Positions 37,601-45,948 of a DNA stretch of 64,000 bases are shown in pieces; position 1 is the stretch's first letter; each line of letters opens with the position of its first letter. The translations under genes were made by a program, and so were the position numbers. Under the pieces are notes generated by a model. That model was not told where the DNA came from. It saw nothing but the letters and a program-made list of their open reading frames with translations, and did not search any database. Source of the stretch: Sandaracinaceae bacterium (GTDB lineage Bacteria > Myxococcota_A > Polyangia > Polyangiales > Sandaracinaceae). The stretch is from NCBI GenBank assembly GCA_020633195.1, contig JACKEC010000015.1, positions 434,001-498,000 on the forward strand, read 5' to 3'.

Positions 37601-38290
37601 CGTGTGGAGTCGGCCATGTGCACGCAGCGTCGCTGGTCGGCCCAGGAGCTCGACATCTTCTTCACCCGACACCCGCTCGTCGTCCACGTGGCCCGCCGCC
37701 TGATCTGGGGTGTCTATGAGAACGGCGTCTTGACGAGGACATTTCGCGTCGTCGAGGACTCGAGCTACGCCGACCCCAACGATGACCCGGTGGCTCTCCA
37801 CGGTGAGACGATCGGCATCCCGCACCCGCTCGAGCTCGACGACGCCCTCACCGCAGATTGGGCCCAGGTCTTCGCTGACTACGAGATCATCCAGCCCTTC
37901 CGACAGCTGGGGCGCCCCGTCCACCGGCGGAGCGAGGCCGACGCAGCCAGCCACCGTCTCGATCGGGTGAAGGGCCGAGCGGTCGACCCCAACAGGCTCC
38001 TCGGCCTCGAGAGTCAGGGCTGGGAGCGCGGAGCGGTCGAAGGAGGCGGCGCCTGGCACTGGGTCGAGAGGACTCTCGGCGACGGCGTGCGCGCGATCCT
38101 CGCCTTCGAGCCAGGTCTGGTCGTTGGAGAGCCGCACCAGCTCGGCGACCAGACCCTCGGAAGTCTCACCCTGGTGAAGACGGCGGTGGGCCGAGGGTAC
38201 GGGGCCGATGAGCAGTCCCTGGCGTTCGGGGACATCTCCGAGGTCGCCTTCAGCGAGCTCGCGGAGGACCTCGACAGCATCCTTCGCTGA
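34667..38290 (+). CDS. WGR domain-DUF4132 protein (YehI-like)
   Basis: 1207 residues. Residues 1 to about 70 form a WGR domain (FWEVEREGASVTTRWGRLGT, then KSKTKSF), a nucleic-acid-binding or protein-contact fold known from PARPs. The rest is largely helical, with the DUF4132 region at the C-terminus (about 900-1207), containing RLIWGVYENG, HPLELDD and IIQPFRQLGRP. E. coli YehI has the same WGR plus DUF4132 design and lies beside yehLMPQ; here a matching four-gene set sits 11 kb away at 49378-55898. No enzymatic residues are evident. Codons are slightly less G/C-biased at the third position than in its neighbours, so horizontal transfer is possible. Cytoplasmic. Confidence 0.85.
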   Translation: MRRLELVEGKSSKFWEVEREGASVTTRWGRLGTTGKSKTKSFADTAAAQRAIDAQVRSKLVKGYAEITASVADSEETLDALPRRDPHAPEPTLDPALDEDALVIPRAWLKRVRPRRGGRVAGAPPRMSGAKGWAGVLDRFASRAPAWFAGAKVGLPIQAAAIDWLTTERSTVEVPGDVEVAAVIVRMLCEPASWDDRPPHRAVIAWLVRAGSLEYAVRATLGSYGYLLQSFQVHQGPAEGWDFRRRQPRAALGPLALLRSALACADDDAYGVARDAAGEMREAACPEARCATAFLFPTETAWCADERAQASVEGAPLLIDAVSDPVLGRELARRLGARRLIGGAYEGEGHLPTLLDALGAAIEPIVDDALSAPYLEAAQRRSLVECLAILPSDSAVLTLVENVEAKYFLPGLIEAMDRFPRRAVRLIAPRLLTSGKTRDRARSLMAALLRKAPEAAALERVTLPADVDAAVEALGTAETVAEAAPENVPPVLASPPWSRSSKRPNPKTVKDVAPLPVEPTMDWAPGERERWAGPPSPFRYGYDSYGESQHEAFVGRLASDEEPLHHAYAYLREADEAWAHRALAVWRPPPEYLQLQPIAARCELHALPLVARCAEWSAGTALSSFGPYRAPSLAIYVAETLLLKSARSEAVAWLERHAEVAVVGLVPHAVGAHHKRRHAAEEALGYLVRMGHRALVAEVAGRFGDAVSEAIAPLLDLDPLEAYPAKLPVLPSFWDAAALPRLCLRGDRGALPASAMEAVGVMLAFSSPDAPYVGVERLVEACTPESLGAFAWGLFEAWLAAGTPPKESWALTSMSWLGNDECARRLAPMLRRWPGESAHARAVLGLGVLAGIGTDVALMHLHGIAQRLKFKGLKQAAGQKIAQIAEARGLSEAQLADRLVPDLGLDERGSMRLDFGPRAFTVGFDENLRPFVRDAAGVRLERLPKPGRKDDSALAAQASATWKALVKDARTVARQQLVRVESAMCTQRRWSAQELDIFFTRHPLVVHVARRLIWGVYENGVLTRTFRVVEDSSYADPNDDPVALHGETIGIPHPLELDDALTADWAQVFADYEIIQPFRQLGRPVHRRSEADAASHRLDRVKGRAVDPNRLLGLESQGWERGAVEGGGAWHWVERTLGDGVRAILAFEPGLVVGEPHQLGDQTLGSLTLVKTAVGRGYGADEQSLAFGDISEVAFSELAEDLDSILR

Positions 38291-38345
38291 CCACGCGCCA
38301 CGACCGCGACCTGGCAGCCGCGCGCCTGGGCGAGAGATCGAACCG

Positions 38346-40391
38346 TCAGGTGCCGAGCTCTCGGGCCCAGAGGTAGTCGATCACGCCCTCGACGCCGCGG
38401 GCGAGCTGGCGGCGGAAGGTGCTGAAGCTCATGCCGAGGCGCTCGGCGGCGATCTCCTGGGTGGGCGCCGGCCGCAGGTAGGTCAGCTCGACGGCGCGGC
38501 GGGCTCGGTCGTCGCGCTCGTCGCCGACCGACGAGGCGGCGACCTCGAGGAGCTCGCGGAGCATCGCGGGCTGCACGGGGTCGCCCTCGGCCCACGCGAG
38601 GACGGCGCGGGAGGCGAGCAGCGGGCTGTCGGACAAGGCCTCGGGGCGCGCGCAGGACTTGAGGGCCTCGCGGACGAGGCCGTCGAAGCGGTCGCGGGTG
38701 AGGACCTCTCTCGGCGTCTCCGCGGTCGAGCGCTGACCGGCCATCCACGCGGTCGGCGGGATCGTCCGGAAGTCGTGCGCGAACAGGTGGTAGTCGCGGC
38801 CCTCGAGGGTCGCCCGGCCGTGCTGGGGGACACGCAGGAAGTCGATCCCCTTGAGGAACGGGGCCCAGGTCTCGTCGCGCTGCAGCACGACGATCGCGGG
38901 GCCGAGGCCCGGGGCCGAGCACCACTCGAGGATGAGGTGCGTGGAGTGCGGCGCGTGCGCGGGCGAGCCGAGCTCCTGGTAGCCGTCCTTCCACGGCCAG
39001 AAGCGCAAGAGGCCGGTGTGCTCGGAGGGGCGCAGGGGGCCGGTCGCCGCGATCGCGTCGCGCGCCGCGGCGATCACGGGATCGGTCGCCGCCTCGAGGG
39101 CGAGGGCCTCGGCGTCGAGGCGCAGGTACACGAGCCAGCCGATCGAGGCGCCGTTGGCGCTCTCCAGCGTGACGAACGAGCCCGGGTAGCGCGCGTGGTA
39201 GCCCTCCGCGAGCCGCGCCGCCTCGGGGCCTTCGTGCTCGCGGATCACCGACAGCGGCGCCTCGAGCTCGTCGGGGCGCATGGGTCGCGAGCCGCCTCCG
39301 ATCCTGTCGACCCAGGCGTAGTACTGCCGCATCCCCGGGTTGGTCCGGTAGAGGTGCACGACGTCGAGCGCGGCCTCCGTGCGGACGCGCGGGTCGGAGG
39401 TGCTCAGGAGGCGCTCGGCGACGCGCGCACCGAACGCCTTGCGCCGGCGCTCCGCCGCCTCGACGTCGCGCGCCTGCGCGTCCGCGAGGAGCGCGTCGCG
39501 GACGACGTCGTGCATGTGCAGGCCCGCCCGCGTGCGATCCAGGAACGACAGCGACAGGAGCCACTCGTGGAGCGCCCCGTCCTCGTCGCCGGCGAGGTCG
39601 CGCAGCAGCGGTCGATCGACGAGGCGAGCGAGCGCGGCGAGCTCGAGCGCCTCGCGGTGCCTCGGGCTCGGGACCGCGCGCAGCAGGGCGGCGAGGAGCG
39701 TGCGCACGACGTCCGGGGTGAGCCCGGGCAGGTCGTGATCGCCCTCGCGCCACAGGTCGGCGACGAGCGCGAGCGCGAGCGGGTGACCGTAGGTGAGCGC
39801 GTGCACGGCGCCGTGCATCGCCTCGGGCACCGCGCGCGCCGCGAGGAGGCGCCCGCTCTCTTCGGGCGAGAGGTTACCGAGCGCGACGGTGGCGAGCAGC
39901 GCCGACCAGCCGGGGTCCGCGCGCCACGGCGTCGACGGCGGGTCGCGGCCCGCGAGGAGCAACGTGGTGTGCTCGGGCAGCGCCGGCGCGAGCTCGTCGC
40001 GCACCCACGCGTCGAGGGGCGCGAGCAGCTCGTAGGTGTCGATCGCGACCACCGCCCGCGGCGCGCTCGCGAGCGCGTCGGCGAGGGCCTCGAGCGAGTC
40101 GACCCCGAGCGCGCGCAGGACGGCCGCCGAGCTCGCGGGGGTCTGGTGAGCGTCGACCTCGCGGACCATCGCGCCCGCGGCCTGCGCCTCGCGCAGCAGC
40201 CGCCGAAGGAGCGTGGTCTTGCCCACGCCGCCAGGGCCGTGGACGAAGTACGCGGCGAAGGGCGCCACGTCCGCCTCGAGCGCCTGCCGGAACAGGTCGA
40301 GCGCGGCGTCCCGGCCGACGAACCCTCGATCGCGCGCCGCGTCGAGGCGGGCGCCGAGGCGGGCTCTCGCGACCTCGCGCGGGGACGGCAC
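38346..40391 (-). CDS. STAND/AAA-type regulator with C-terminal DNA-binding helices
   Basis: 681 residues. The P-loop is GPGGVGKT at 52-59, followed by VVAIDTYELLAPLD (Walker B region) and a GRDPPSTPW segment, as in STAND ATPases of the MalT/LuxR or SARP type. The middle (about 330-560) is unlike known domains. The last ~60 residues (PTQEIAAERLGMSFSTFRRQ) form a helix-turn-helix resembling a sigma-factor region 4 or LuxR-type motif. It is probably a signal-integrating transcription regulator. It starts five bases after the stop of a flavin monooxygenase gene and is probably co-transcribed with it. Confidence 0.8.
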   Translation of the reverse strand: MPSPREVARARLGARLDAARDRGFVGRDAALDLFRQALEADVAPFAAYFVHGPGGVGKTTLLRRLLREAQAAGAMVREVDAHQTPASSAAVLRALGVDSLEALADALASAPRAVVAIDTYELLAPLDAWVRDELAPALPEHTTLLLAGRDPPSTPWRADPGWSALLATVALGNLSPEESGRLLAARAVPEAMHGAVHALTYGHPLALALVADLWREGDHDLPGLTPDVVRTLLAALLRAVPSPRHREALELAALARLVDRPLLRDLAGDEDGALHEWLLSLSFLDRTRAGLHMHDVVRDALLADAQARDVEAAERRRKAFGARVAERLLSTSDPRVRTEAALDVVHLYRTNPGMRQYYAWVDRIGGGSRPMRPDELEAPLSVIREHEGPEAARLAEGYHARYPGSFVTLESANGASIGWLVYLRLDAEALALEAATDPVIAAARDAIAATGPLRPSEHTGLLRFWPWKDGYQELGSPAHAPHSTHLILEWCSAPGLGPAIVVLQRDETWAPFLKGIDFLRVPQHGRATLEGRDYHLFAHDFRTIPPTAWMAGQRSTAETPREVLTRDRFDGLVREALKSCARPEALSDSPLLASRAVLAWAEGDPVQPAMLRELLEVAASSVGDERDDRARRAVELTYLRPAPTQEIAAERLGMSFSTFRRQLARGVEGVIDYLWARELGT

Positions 40392-40395
40392 GGGC

Positions 40396-41757
40396 TCAGG
40401 ATACCTCGACCGCGTCGCGCGGGTCCGCCAGCCTCGGCGCGTCGAGCTGCGTCCACAGCGAGCGCGCGACGCGGTCGGGGCGGAGCAGCCCGGCGGGCGA
40501 GCGGGCGTAGGTGATGACCTCGAGCACGAGCTTCGCGAGGTCGGGCCGCGTCGTCGCCGCCGCGAAGGTGCCGCCGACGAGGCGGTTCAGGACCTGGAAG
40601 GGCCACGACGGATCCCCCGGCACCGAGTCGAAGGAGCGGTCGCGATCGCGGACCGGTCCCCAGACCGGCTCGGACGCCCGCAGCGCGGCGCGGTGGAAGC
40701 CGTCGCTCGGCCGCGTGGCGTTGGCGAGGCGGCGCTCGAGGACGTCGACGTGCATCGCGGCGCTGGTGATCCCGAGGCCCCACGACGGGTTGGTCGACTG
40801 CAGCGCGTCGCCGACCACCACGAGCCCGCCGGGCATCCGGGCCCTGTCGTAGCGGCGCCGCACCGAGCGCGGGAAGGAGTACGTGGCGGCGTCGCCGATC
40901 GGCTCGCATCGCTCCGCGATCTGCGCGACCTCGGGGGCGGCGAGCGAGGCGGCGAAGCGGCGGAACCCGTCGAGGTCGCTCGGGGGCGCGTCCCCGTAGG
41001 CGAACTGCAAGATCATCCAGCGCTCGCCGTCGACCGCGAACACGACCGCGCCCTTCGGCCAGCTCGGCGCGAGACCCGACGAGTACACGAAGCGGTCCCC
41101 GTCGAGGTCGGTCGGCCGCCACCGAAACGCTCTGGTCGTGTACTTCACCGAGACGTCGACCCGGTCCTCGGCGGGCGCCTCGAACCCCAGCTCCTCGAGC
41201 CAGCGCGGCGTCCGCGAGCCGCGGCCCGAGGCGTCGACCACGAGGTTTGCGTCGATCACCTCCTCCTTGCCCTCGCGCCGGCCGATCACCCGCACCCCGG
41301 TGATCTGGCCGCGGTCCTCGACGAGCCCACACACGTCGGTCGCGTCCCGCAGCTCGACCCCGCCGCTCGCCCCGAGCCGGCGCAGCAAGACCCGATCGAG
41401 GAGCGGGCGGCTCACGAGCACCTGAGGCTGCCCCACCTCGACCCGCGCGAGGCGCAGGCCCCCGACGTACCAGCGCCCGTCCCGGCCGACGTCGCAGACC
41501 GTCGCGCCCTCGCCCCGCAGCTCGTCGAGCACCCCCGGGAACAGGCGCGCGAGGGTGCTCGTCGCCAGCGCGGTCAGGTTGTGGTTGTGCCGCCCCTGCC
41601 CGACCCCACGCCGCGCCGTCGGGGCGCCCTCGAGCTCGAGCTCGTCCCGCTCGATCACGACCGCCCGCCAGCCCGCGCGCTGGAGCGCCGCCGACGCCAT
41701 CAGCCCCGTCATGCTCGCCCCGAGCACTACCGCCACGTTCCGTCCGTCGTTCGCCAT
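40396..41757 (-). CDS. FAD-dependent monooxygenase/halogenase-like protein
   Basis: 453 residues. The FAD-binding Rossmann motif is GASMTG (13-18), followed by an ERDELE acidic end, an RRGVGQGRHNHNL segment, VVDASGRGSRTPRW in the middle (DG-type motif) and VVVGDALQSTNPSWGLGITSA, the GD motif that contacts FAD ribitol. This is the p-hydroxybenzoate hydroxylase/geranylgeranyl-reductase-like class, often in secondary metabolism or antibiotic modification. The ATG at 41757 has GGAGG five bases upstream. The adjacent STAND regulator may control it in response to the same compound. Confidence 0.85.
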   Translation of the reverse strand: MANDGRNVAVVLGASMTGLMASAALQRAGWRAVVIERDELELEGAPTARRGVGQGRHNHNLTALATSTLARLFPGVLDELRGEGATVCDVGRDGRWYVGGLRLARVEVGQPQVLVSRPLLDRVLLRRLGASGGVELRDATDVCGLVEDRGQITGVRVIGRREGKEEVIDANLVVDASGRGSRTPRWLEELGFEAPAEDRVDVSVKYTTRAFRWRPTDLDGDRFVYSSGLAPSWPKGAVVFAVDGERWMILQFAYGDAPPSDLDGFRRFAASLAAPEVAQIAERCEPIGDAATYSFPRSVRRRYDRARMPGGLVVVGDALQSTNPSWGLGITSAAMHVDVLERRLANATRPSDGFHRAALRASEPVWGPVRDRDRSFDSVPGDPSWPFQVLNRLVGGTFAAATTRPDLAKLVLEVITYARSPAGLLRPDRVARSLWTQLDAPRLADPRDAVEVS

Positions 41758-41926
41758 CACCACCTCCGAGGCCTCGAAGGTGGGTCGGGGCGCTGCTCAC
41801 CCGGAAGGTCACCCGCTGCTCACGGGCTGCTCACGCTGCGTCCGGGGCGAGGCGGCAACGGAGTTGGCAGCGTCGCGCGGCTTCGACTCGACCTCTCGTC
41901 AGCCCGACAATTGCAGACTCGGGGGC

Positions 41927-43444
41927 ATGCGCTGGACCCTCGTCGCCGCGTCCCTCCTGATCGCGGCCTGCGCGAGCTCCGACGTGGGGCTCGAGGCGCT
42001 GCGCATCGAGGACCGGAGCGCCCTCGCGAGCTACCGGCCCTCGGCGCCGGGGTCGCGGCTCGTGGCGGTCCGGATCCGGCTGCTGAACGCGAGCCTCGAG
42101 GCGATCCCCGTCGACGAGTCCCTGCTCGTGCTCGAGCTCGAGGGCGGCCGCTCGGTGGCGGGTCACCCGTCGACCGTGGCGTTCGACGAGGCGTGCGCGG
42201 GCGTCGTCGAGGTCGGCGTGACGGTGACCTGCTGGGTCGGCTTCGAGCTCCCCTCGGGGACGCTGCCGACCCACGTCACGTACATCTACCCGGGGCACCG
42301 GGCGAGCGCGGAGGTACGGCTCGCCACCGACGGCCCCCCGATCCCCGTCGCGCCGCCCGAGCCCCTCGCGCCGACCGACCAGCTCGACCTCCTGCTCGTG
42401 ATCGACAACTCGGGCTCCCTCACGGAGGAGCAAGCGTCGTTGACGTTCGAGCTGCCCGGGCTCATCGAGCGCCTCGCGTCGGGTGACATCGACGGCGACG
42501 GGCGGACCGACGGGCCGGACGACGTGCCGGGCCTCGACCTGCAGATCGGCGTCATCTCGACGGACATGGGCGTGGGCGGGTTCACCGTGCCGACGTGTGT
42601 GCGACCGGACTTCGGCGACGACGGGATCCTCCGCACGCAGGGCCGCACCGACATCCGCGGGTGCCTGACGGAGTATCCGTCGTTCGTGAGCTACCACCCC
42701 GGGGACGACGTCGAGTGGTTCGCGCACGGCGTCACCTGCGTCGCCACGGTGGGCACCGGGGGGTGCGGCTTCGAGCAGCCGCTCGAGGCGATGCTCAAGT
42801 CCATCTCTCCCTCCGCGCCCACCGCCGCGGTCAGCGCCGGCTACCGCGCGCCCGTGTTCTTCCGCAACACCTCCGGCCACGGCGACGCCGAGAACGCCGG
42901 CTTCCTGCGGGCCGACTCCGTCCTCGCGGTGGTCGTGATGACCGACGAGGAGGACTGCTCGGCGCGCGATCCGGACATCTTCAACCCGTCGAGCCCGACG
43001 TACGGGGCGACCGACCTCAACCTGCGCTGCTTCGCGCACGCGGAGGCCGCGGTGCACCCGATCGACCGCTACGTCGACGGGCTCCTGCAGCTCCGAGCGC
43101 GCGCGCGCCGGCTCGTCTACTTCCCCCTCGCGGGGATCCCCGCGGACCTCGAGCCGGCGCCCGGGGAGCCGCCGCGCTGGGACCTCCTGGTCAGCGAGGA
43201 CCCGGCGCAGCGGGACCCGCGCATGCAGGAGCGGGTGGACCCCTCGAACCCGAGCCGGCTGATCCCGAGCTGCAACGTGCCCGGCCGCGGGGTCGCGTTC
43301 GCGCCGGTCCGCCTCGTGCGCGTCGCCGAGCAGCTCGAGCGGAGGGGCGCGCAGGCCTCGGTCGGCTCCGTCTGCCAGGAGAGCTTCGCGCCCGCGATGG
43401 ACCAGCTGATCCAGCTCGTCGCTCGCGCCGCGCGCGGAGGCTGA
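41927..43444 (+). CDS. Lipoprotein with von Willebrand factor A-like domain
   Basis: 505 residues. Lipobox IAAC (AASLLIAAC). After an N-terminal beta domain, LLLVIDNSGSLTEEQ contains the metal-ion site DxSxS of a VWA domain, and DGDGRTDGPDDVP follows as a possible calcium loop; VVVMTDEEDCSA completes the fold. Several cysteines suggest disulfides outside the cell. Similar lipoproteins are common in myxobacteria and are thought to bind proteins or surfaces; function is not established. The ATG at 41927 follows a GGGGG run. Two tandem 101-bp repeats follow the stop. Confidence 0.8.
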   Translation: MRWTLVAASLLIAACASSDVGLEALRIEDRSALASYRPSAPGSRLVAVRIRLLNASLEAIPVDESLLVLELEGGRSVAGHPSTVAFDEACAGVVEVGVTVTCWVGFELPSGTLPTHVTYIYPGHRASAEVRLATDGPPIPVAPPEPLAPTDQLDLLLVIDNSGSLTEEQASLTFELPGLIERLASGDIDGDGRTDGPDDVPGLDLQIGVISTDMGVGGFTVPTCVRPDFGDDGILRTQGRTDIRGCLTEYPSFVSYHPGDDVEWFAHGVTCVATVGTGGCGFEQPLEAMLKSISPSAPTAAVSAGYRAPVFFRNTSGHGDAENAGFLRADSVLAVVVMTDEEDCSARDPDIFNPSSPTYGATDLNLRCFAHAEAAVHPIDRYVDGLLQLRARARRLVYFPLAGIPADLEPAPGEPPRWDLLVSEDPAQRDPRMQERVDPSNPSRLIPSCNVPGRGVAFAPVRLVRVAEQLERRGAQASVGSVCQESFAPAMDQLIQLVARAARGG

Positions 43445-43448
43445 CCGC

Positions 43449-43650
43449 CTCGAGGTCTGTCGATCAATCGCCTCCGGCGATTTCTCTCCGGCGAGGGGCA
43501 AGCCCCTCGCGCTCCCCACTGAGATCCTCCGACGCTTCGCGTCGTCGGACTCGAGGTCTGTCGATCAATCGCCTCCGGCGATTTCTCTCCGGCGAGGGGC
43601 AAGCCCCTCGCGCTCCCCACTGAGATCCTCCGACGCTTCGCGTCGTCGGA
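43449..43650. repeat. Two perfect tandem copies of a 101-bp three-hairpin element
   Basis: 43449-43549 and 43550-43650 are identical. Each copy has AATCGCC-TCC-GGCGATT (first copy 43466-43482), the 20-base palindrome GCGAGGGGCAAGCCCCTCGC (43491-43510) and CGACGC-TTC-GCGTCG. A third, diverged copy in reverse orientation lies at 18248-18350. The pair fills the whole space between two convergent genes, so it may act as a bidirectional terminator or be a mobile REP/MITE-like sequence. Confidence 0.85.
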
Positions 43651-43651
43651 C

Positions 43652-44437
43652 TCAGAGCGTGGCCAGCTCGGGCGCCGCCGGCGCCTGGGCCAGCGGGCCC
43701 GTTCGCGGCGTGCAGGCGAGGTCGACGGCGAGCGCGATCCCGTGCAGCGAGCGCTCCGTGATCGTGACCTCCCCGCGCGAGACGCAGCGCATCCCGTCGG
43801 CGTCGAAGGCCGCCGGACCGTCGGTCGTCGCGACCTCCTGGAGCGGCCGCATCGCGCGCTCGAGGAGCGCCGCGCGGTGCGCGTCCGGGCGGTCGAGGGT
43901 CGGCAGCGGGTGGCTCACCGCGAGCTCCAGATCGGCGACGCTCGCGCCCATCGCGCCGAAGCGCTCCATGCACCGCTCGACCCGGACGAAGCGCTCCTCG
44001 ACCTCGCCGAAGCCGGCGAGTGGGACGTCGATGCGGAGCGTCGCGGTGTCGTACCAGCGATCCCCGGCGCGTCTCGGGGCGCCGAGGTCGACGACGCTCA
44101 CCTCGCAGACGCCCTCGACCGAGAGCGCGGTGACGAGCTCCTGCGACGCGCGCCGGATCCGCCGCGTCACGCCGTCCCGGGTGGCGCTCTGCGCGGTGGC
44201 GTCGACGCGGACGAGCGCGCGGTCGGGCGGGACGGTGTAGCGACCGTGGAGATCCTGCTCGAGCCCCGAGGCGTCGGGCGCGGCGGCCGAGTAGCCGCGG
44301 CTCCACACGGAGTCGCTGGGGGCGGGCTCGCCCGCGAACGCGACGTCGGGGGTGCCCGGGTCGCGGTCGTCGCCGAAGCCACAGCCGGTGAGCGCATGGA
44401 GCGCGAGGAGGAGGGGCAACACGTGTCGTCGAGTCAT
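43652..44437 (-). CDS. Lipoprotein of unknown function
   Basis: 261 residues from the ATG at 44437; a GTG at 44446 would add three. The signal peptide ends in lipobox LTGC (LLLALHALTGC), and an Asp/Pro-rich linker follows. The mature part resembles a ligand-binding or SIMPL-like alpha/beta domain (repeated VRVDATAQSATRDGVTRRI-type strands), but the family is uncertain. Its stop abuts the second repeat copy. Confidence 0.65.
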   Translation of the reverse strand: MTRRHVLPLLLALHALTGCGFGDDRDPGTPDVAFAGEPAPSDSVWSRGYSAAAPDASGLEQDLHGRYTVPPDRALVRVDATAQSATRDGVTRRIRRASQELVTALSVEGVCEVSVVDLGAPRRAGDRWYDTATLRIDVPLAGFGEVEERFVRVERCMERFGAMGASVADLELAVSHPLPTLDRPDAHRAALLERAMRPLQEVATTDGPAAFDADGMRCVSRGEVTITERSLHGIALAVDLACTPRTGPLAQAPAAPELATL

Positions 44438-44511
44438 GCGGACCACGATGGCGACGGCCCGTGGCGAAATCGTGGCGACGCGGAGGAGACGCCAGGGAAC
44501 CAGCGATCCGA

Positions 44512-45936
44512 TCAGGCCGCCGCGTCGGCCTCGGCGATCAGCGCGGAGCGCCGCAGGAGCGCCCAGAGGACGAGCTGCAGCGACGCCATGAACGCGGAGA
44601 GCGAGAGGTTGCCGGAGACCTCCCAGAGCCCTTCGAAGAGCGCGGGGAGCTGCTCCTCGGGGGGCAGCGCGCCCACGCCGTGCACGACCATCCCGAAGCC
44701 CGACGCGGTCCCCGCGAAGCCGGCGAGCATCGTCATCCCGGCGAACGCCAGGACGAGCGGGGCGAGGTGCGCGCGGCCTCGGCTCCGCCAGTCGAGCACC
44801 GCGAGCACGAAGCTGAGCCCCGCGAAGCCGACGTAGGTGTAGGCCGCCCAGCCCTGCTCCGCGAAGGACGAGATCGTGCCCGAGAGCCCGATCGCGATCA
44901 GGAGCCCGACGACGAGCACGATGAGCCCGATCGCGGTGCCCACCGCGCGCAGGAACGGAGAGGGGCGATCGCGGACCTTGCTCGTCAAGAAGTCTTGCAA
45001 GGCTTCGGCGAAGGCGCCGGCGTTCGGGTAGCGGTCCGAGCGCTCCCTGGCCATCGCCGTGTCCACGATCAGCTGCAGCTCGGGAGGGGTCTTCGGCGCC
45101 GACCGGGCGAGGGGCGCGCGCTGCGCCTCGAGCGCCGCGGTCAGCACCGCCGCGCCGGTCGGGCCGTCATATGGCGGGGTCCCGCTGAGCACGTGATAGA
45201 GCATCGCGCCGAGCGCGAAGACGTCCGTGCGCTCGTCGATCTGGTCGACGCGCCCGGCGGCCTGCTCGGGCGCCATGTAGGCGGGCGTGCCCATGACCGC
45301 GCCGACCGCGGTCTCGTTCGCCTGCAGCTCGGGGGAGGGGCCCGCGCCGTCGTCGAACGTCGTCCCCCGCACCCGCGCGATGCCCCAGTCGAGGAGCACC
45401 GTCTCGCCGTGCGCGCCGAGCACCACGTTGTCCGGCTTCACGTCGCGGTGCACGACCCCGCGCTCGTGCGCGAAGCCGAGCGTGTGCGCCACCTGGACGA
45501 CCGAGGGCAGCAGGGCGAGCCGCGCCTCGAACGTGCGCGCCTGGGCGACCGCGCTCGCCAGGGTGCGGCCCGCGACCTTGCGCATCGTGTAGAACGGCCG
45601 GCCCTCGCGGACGCCGCGCTCGTAGACGGCGGCGATCCCGGGGTGCTCGAGGTTGCCCGTCACCAGCGCCTCGACGAGGAAGCGGCGCACCGCGTCGGTG
45701 GTGAAGCCGTCGCCCGTCATCTCCTTGAGCGCGACCTCGCGGCCGAACTGACCGTCGCGCGCGACGTGGACGGTGCCCATGCCGCCCTGCCCCAGCAGCG
45801 TGGTGGTCGAGTAGCGCGCCGCGCCCGTCGGGAACGCGGGCGGGGGCTTCGCGTCGCCCGCCTCGACCTCGGGGAAGGCGGCCATCGTGGCCGCGAGACC
45901 CAGGGGATCGTTTCGCTCGGTCGCGCTCGAGGTCAT
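44512..45936 (-). CDS. Ser/Thr protein kinase with DWG motif and C-terminal membrane domain
   Basis: 474 residues. The kinase domain (about 43-320) has Gly loop GQGGMG, K71, HRD at 163-165 and APE at 223-225. The magnesium motif is DWG (183-185) instead of DFG, a variant known in several bacterial kinases and not in itself inactivating. About 330-470 contains four hydrophobic segments (for example TAIGLIVLVVGLLIAIGL and LAPLVLAFAGMTMLAGFAG). The kinase domain therefore sits on the cytoplasmic side of a multi-pass membrane anchor. A TACGCT lies six bases before the ATG. An OmpA-like lipoprotein gene ends 13 bases upstream and may be co-transcribed. Confidence 0.9.
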   Translation of the reverse strand: MTSSATERNDPLGLAATMAAFPEVEAGDAKPPPAFPTGAARYSTTTLLGQGGMGTVHVARDGQFGREVALKEMTGDGFTTDAVRRFLVEALVTGNLEHPGIAAVYERGVREGRPFYTMRKVAGRTLASAVAQARTFEARLALLPSVVQVAHTLGFAHERGVVHRDVKPDNVVLGAHGETVLLDWGIARVRGTTFDDGAGPSPELQANETAVGAVMGTPAYMAPEQAAGRVDQIDERTDVFALGAMLYHVLSGTPPYDGPTGAAVLTAALEAQRAPLARSAPKTPPELQLIVDTAMARERSDRYPNAGAFAEALQDFLTSKVRDRPSPFLRAVGTAIGLIVLVVGLLIAIGLSGTISSFAEQGWAAYTYVGFAGLSFVLAVLDWRSRGRAHLAPLVLAFAGMTMLAGFAGTASGFGMVVHGVGALPPEEQLPALFEGLWEVSGNLSLSAFMASLQLVLWALLRRSALIAEADAAA

Positions 45937-45942
45937 CGGCGG

Positions 45943-45948
45943 AGCGTA
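45943..45948 (-). promoter_or_regulatory. -10-like hexamer TACGCT of the membrane kinase gene
   Basis: TACGCT ends six bases before the ATG at 45936 and abuts the end of the upstream OmpA-like gene. Confidence 0.4.
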
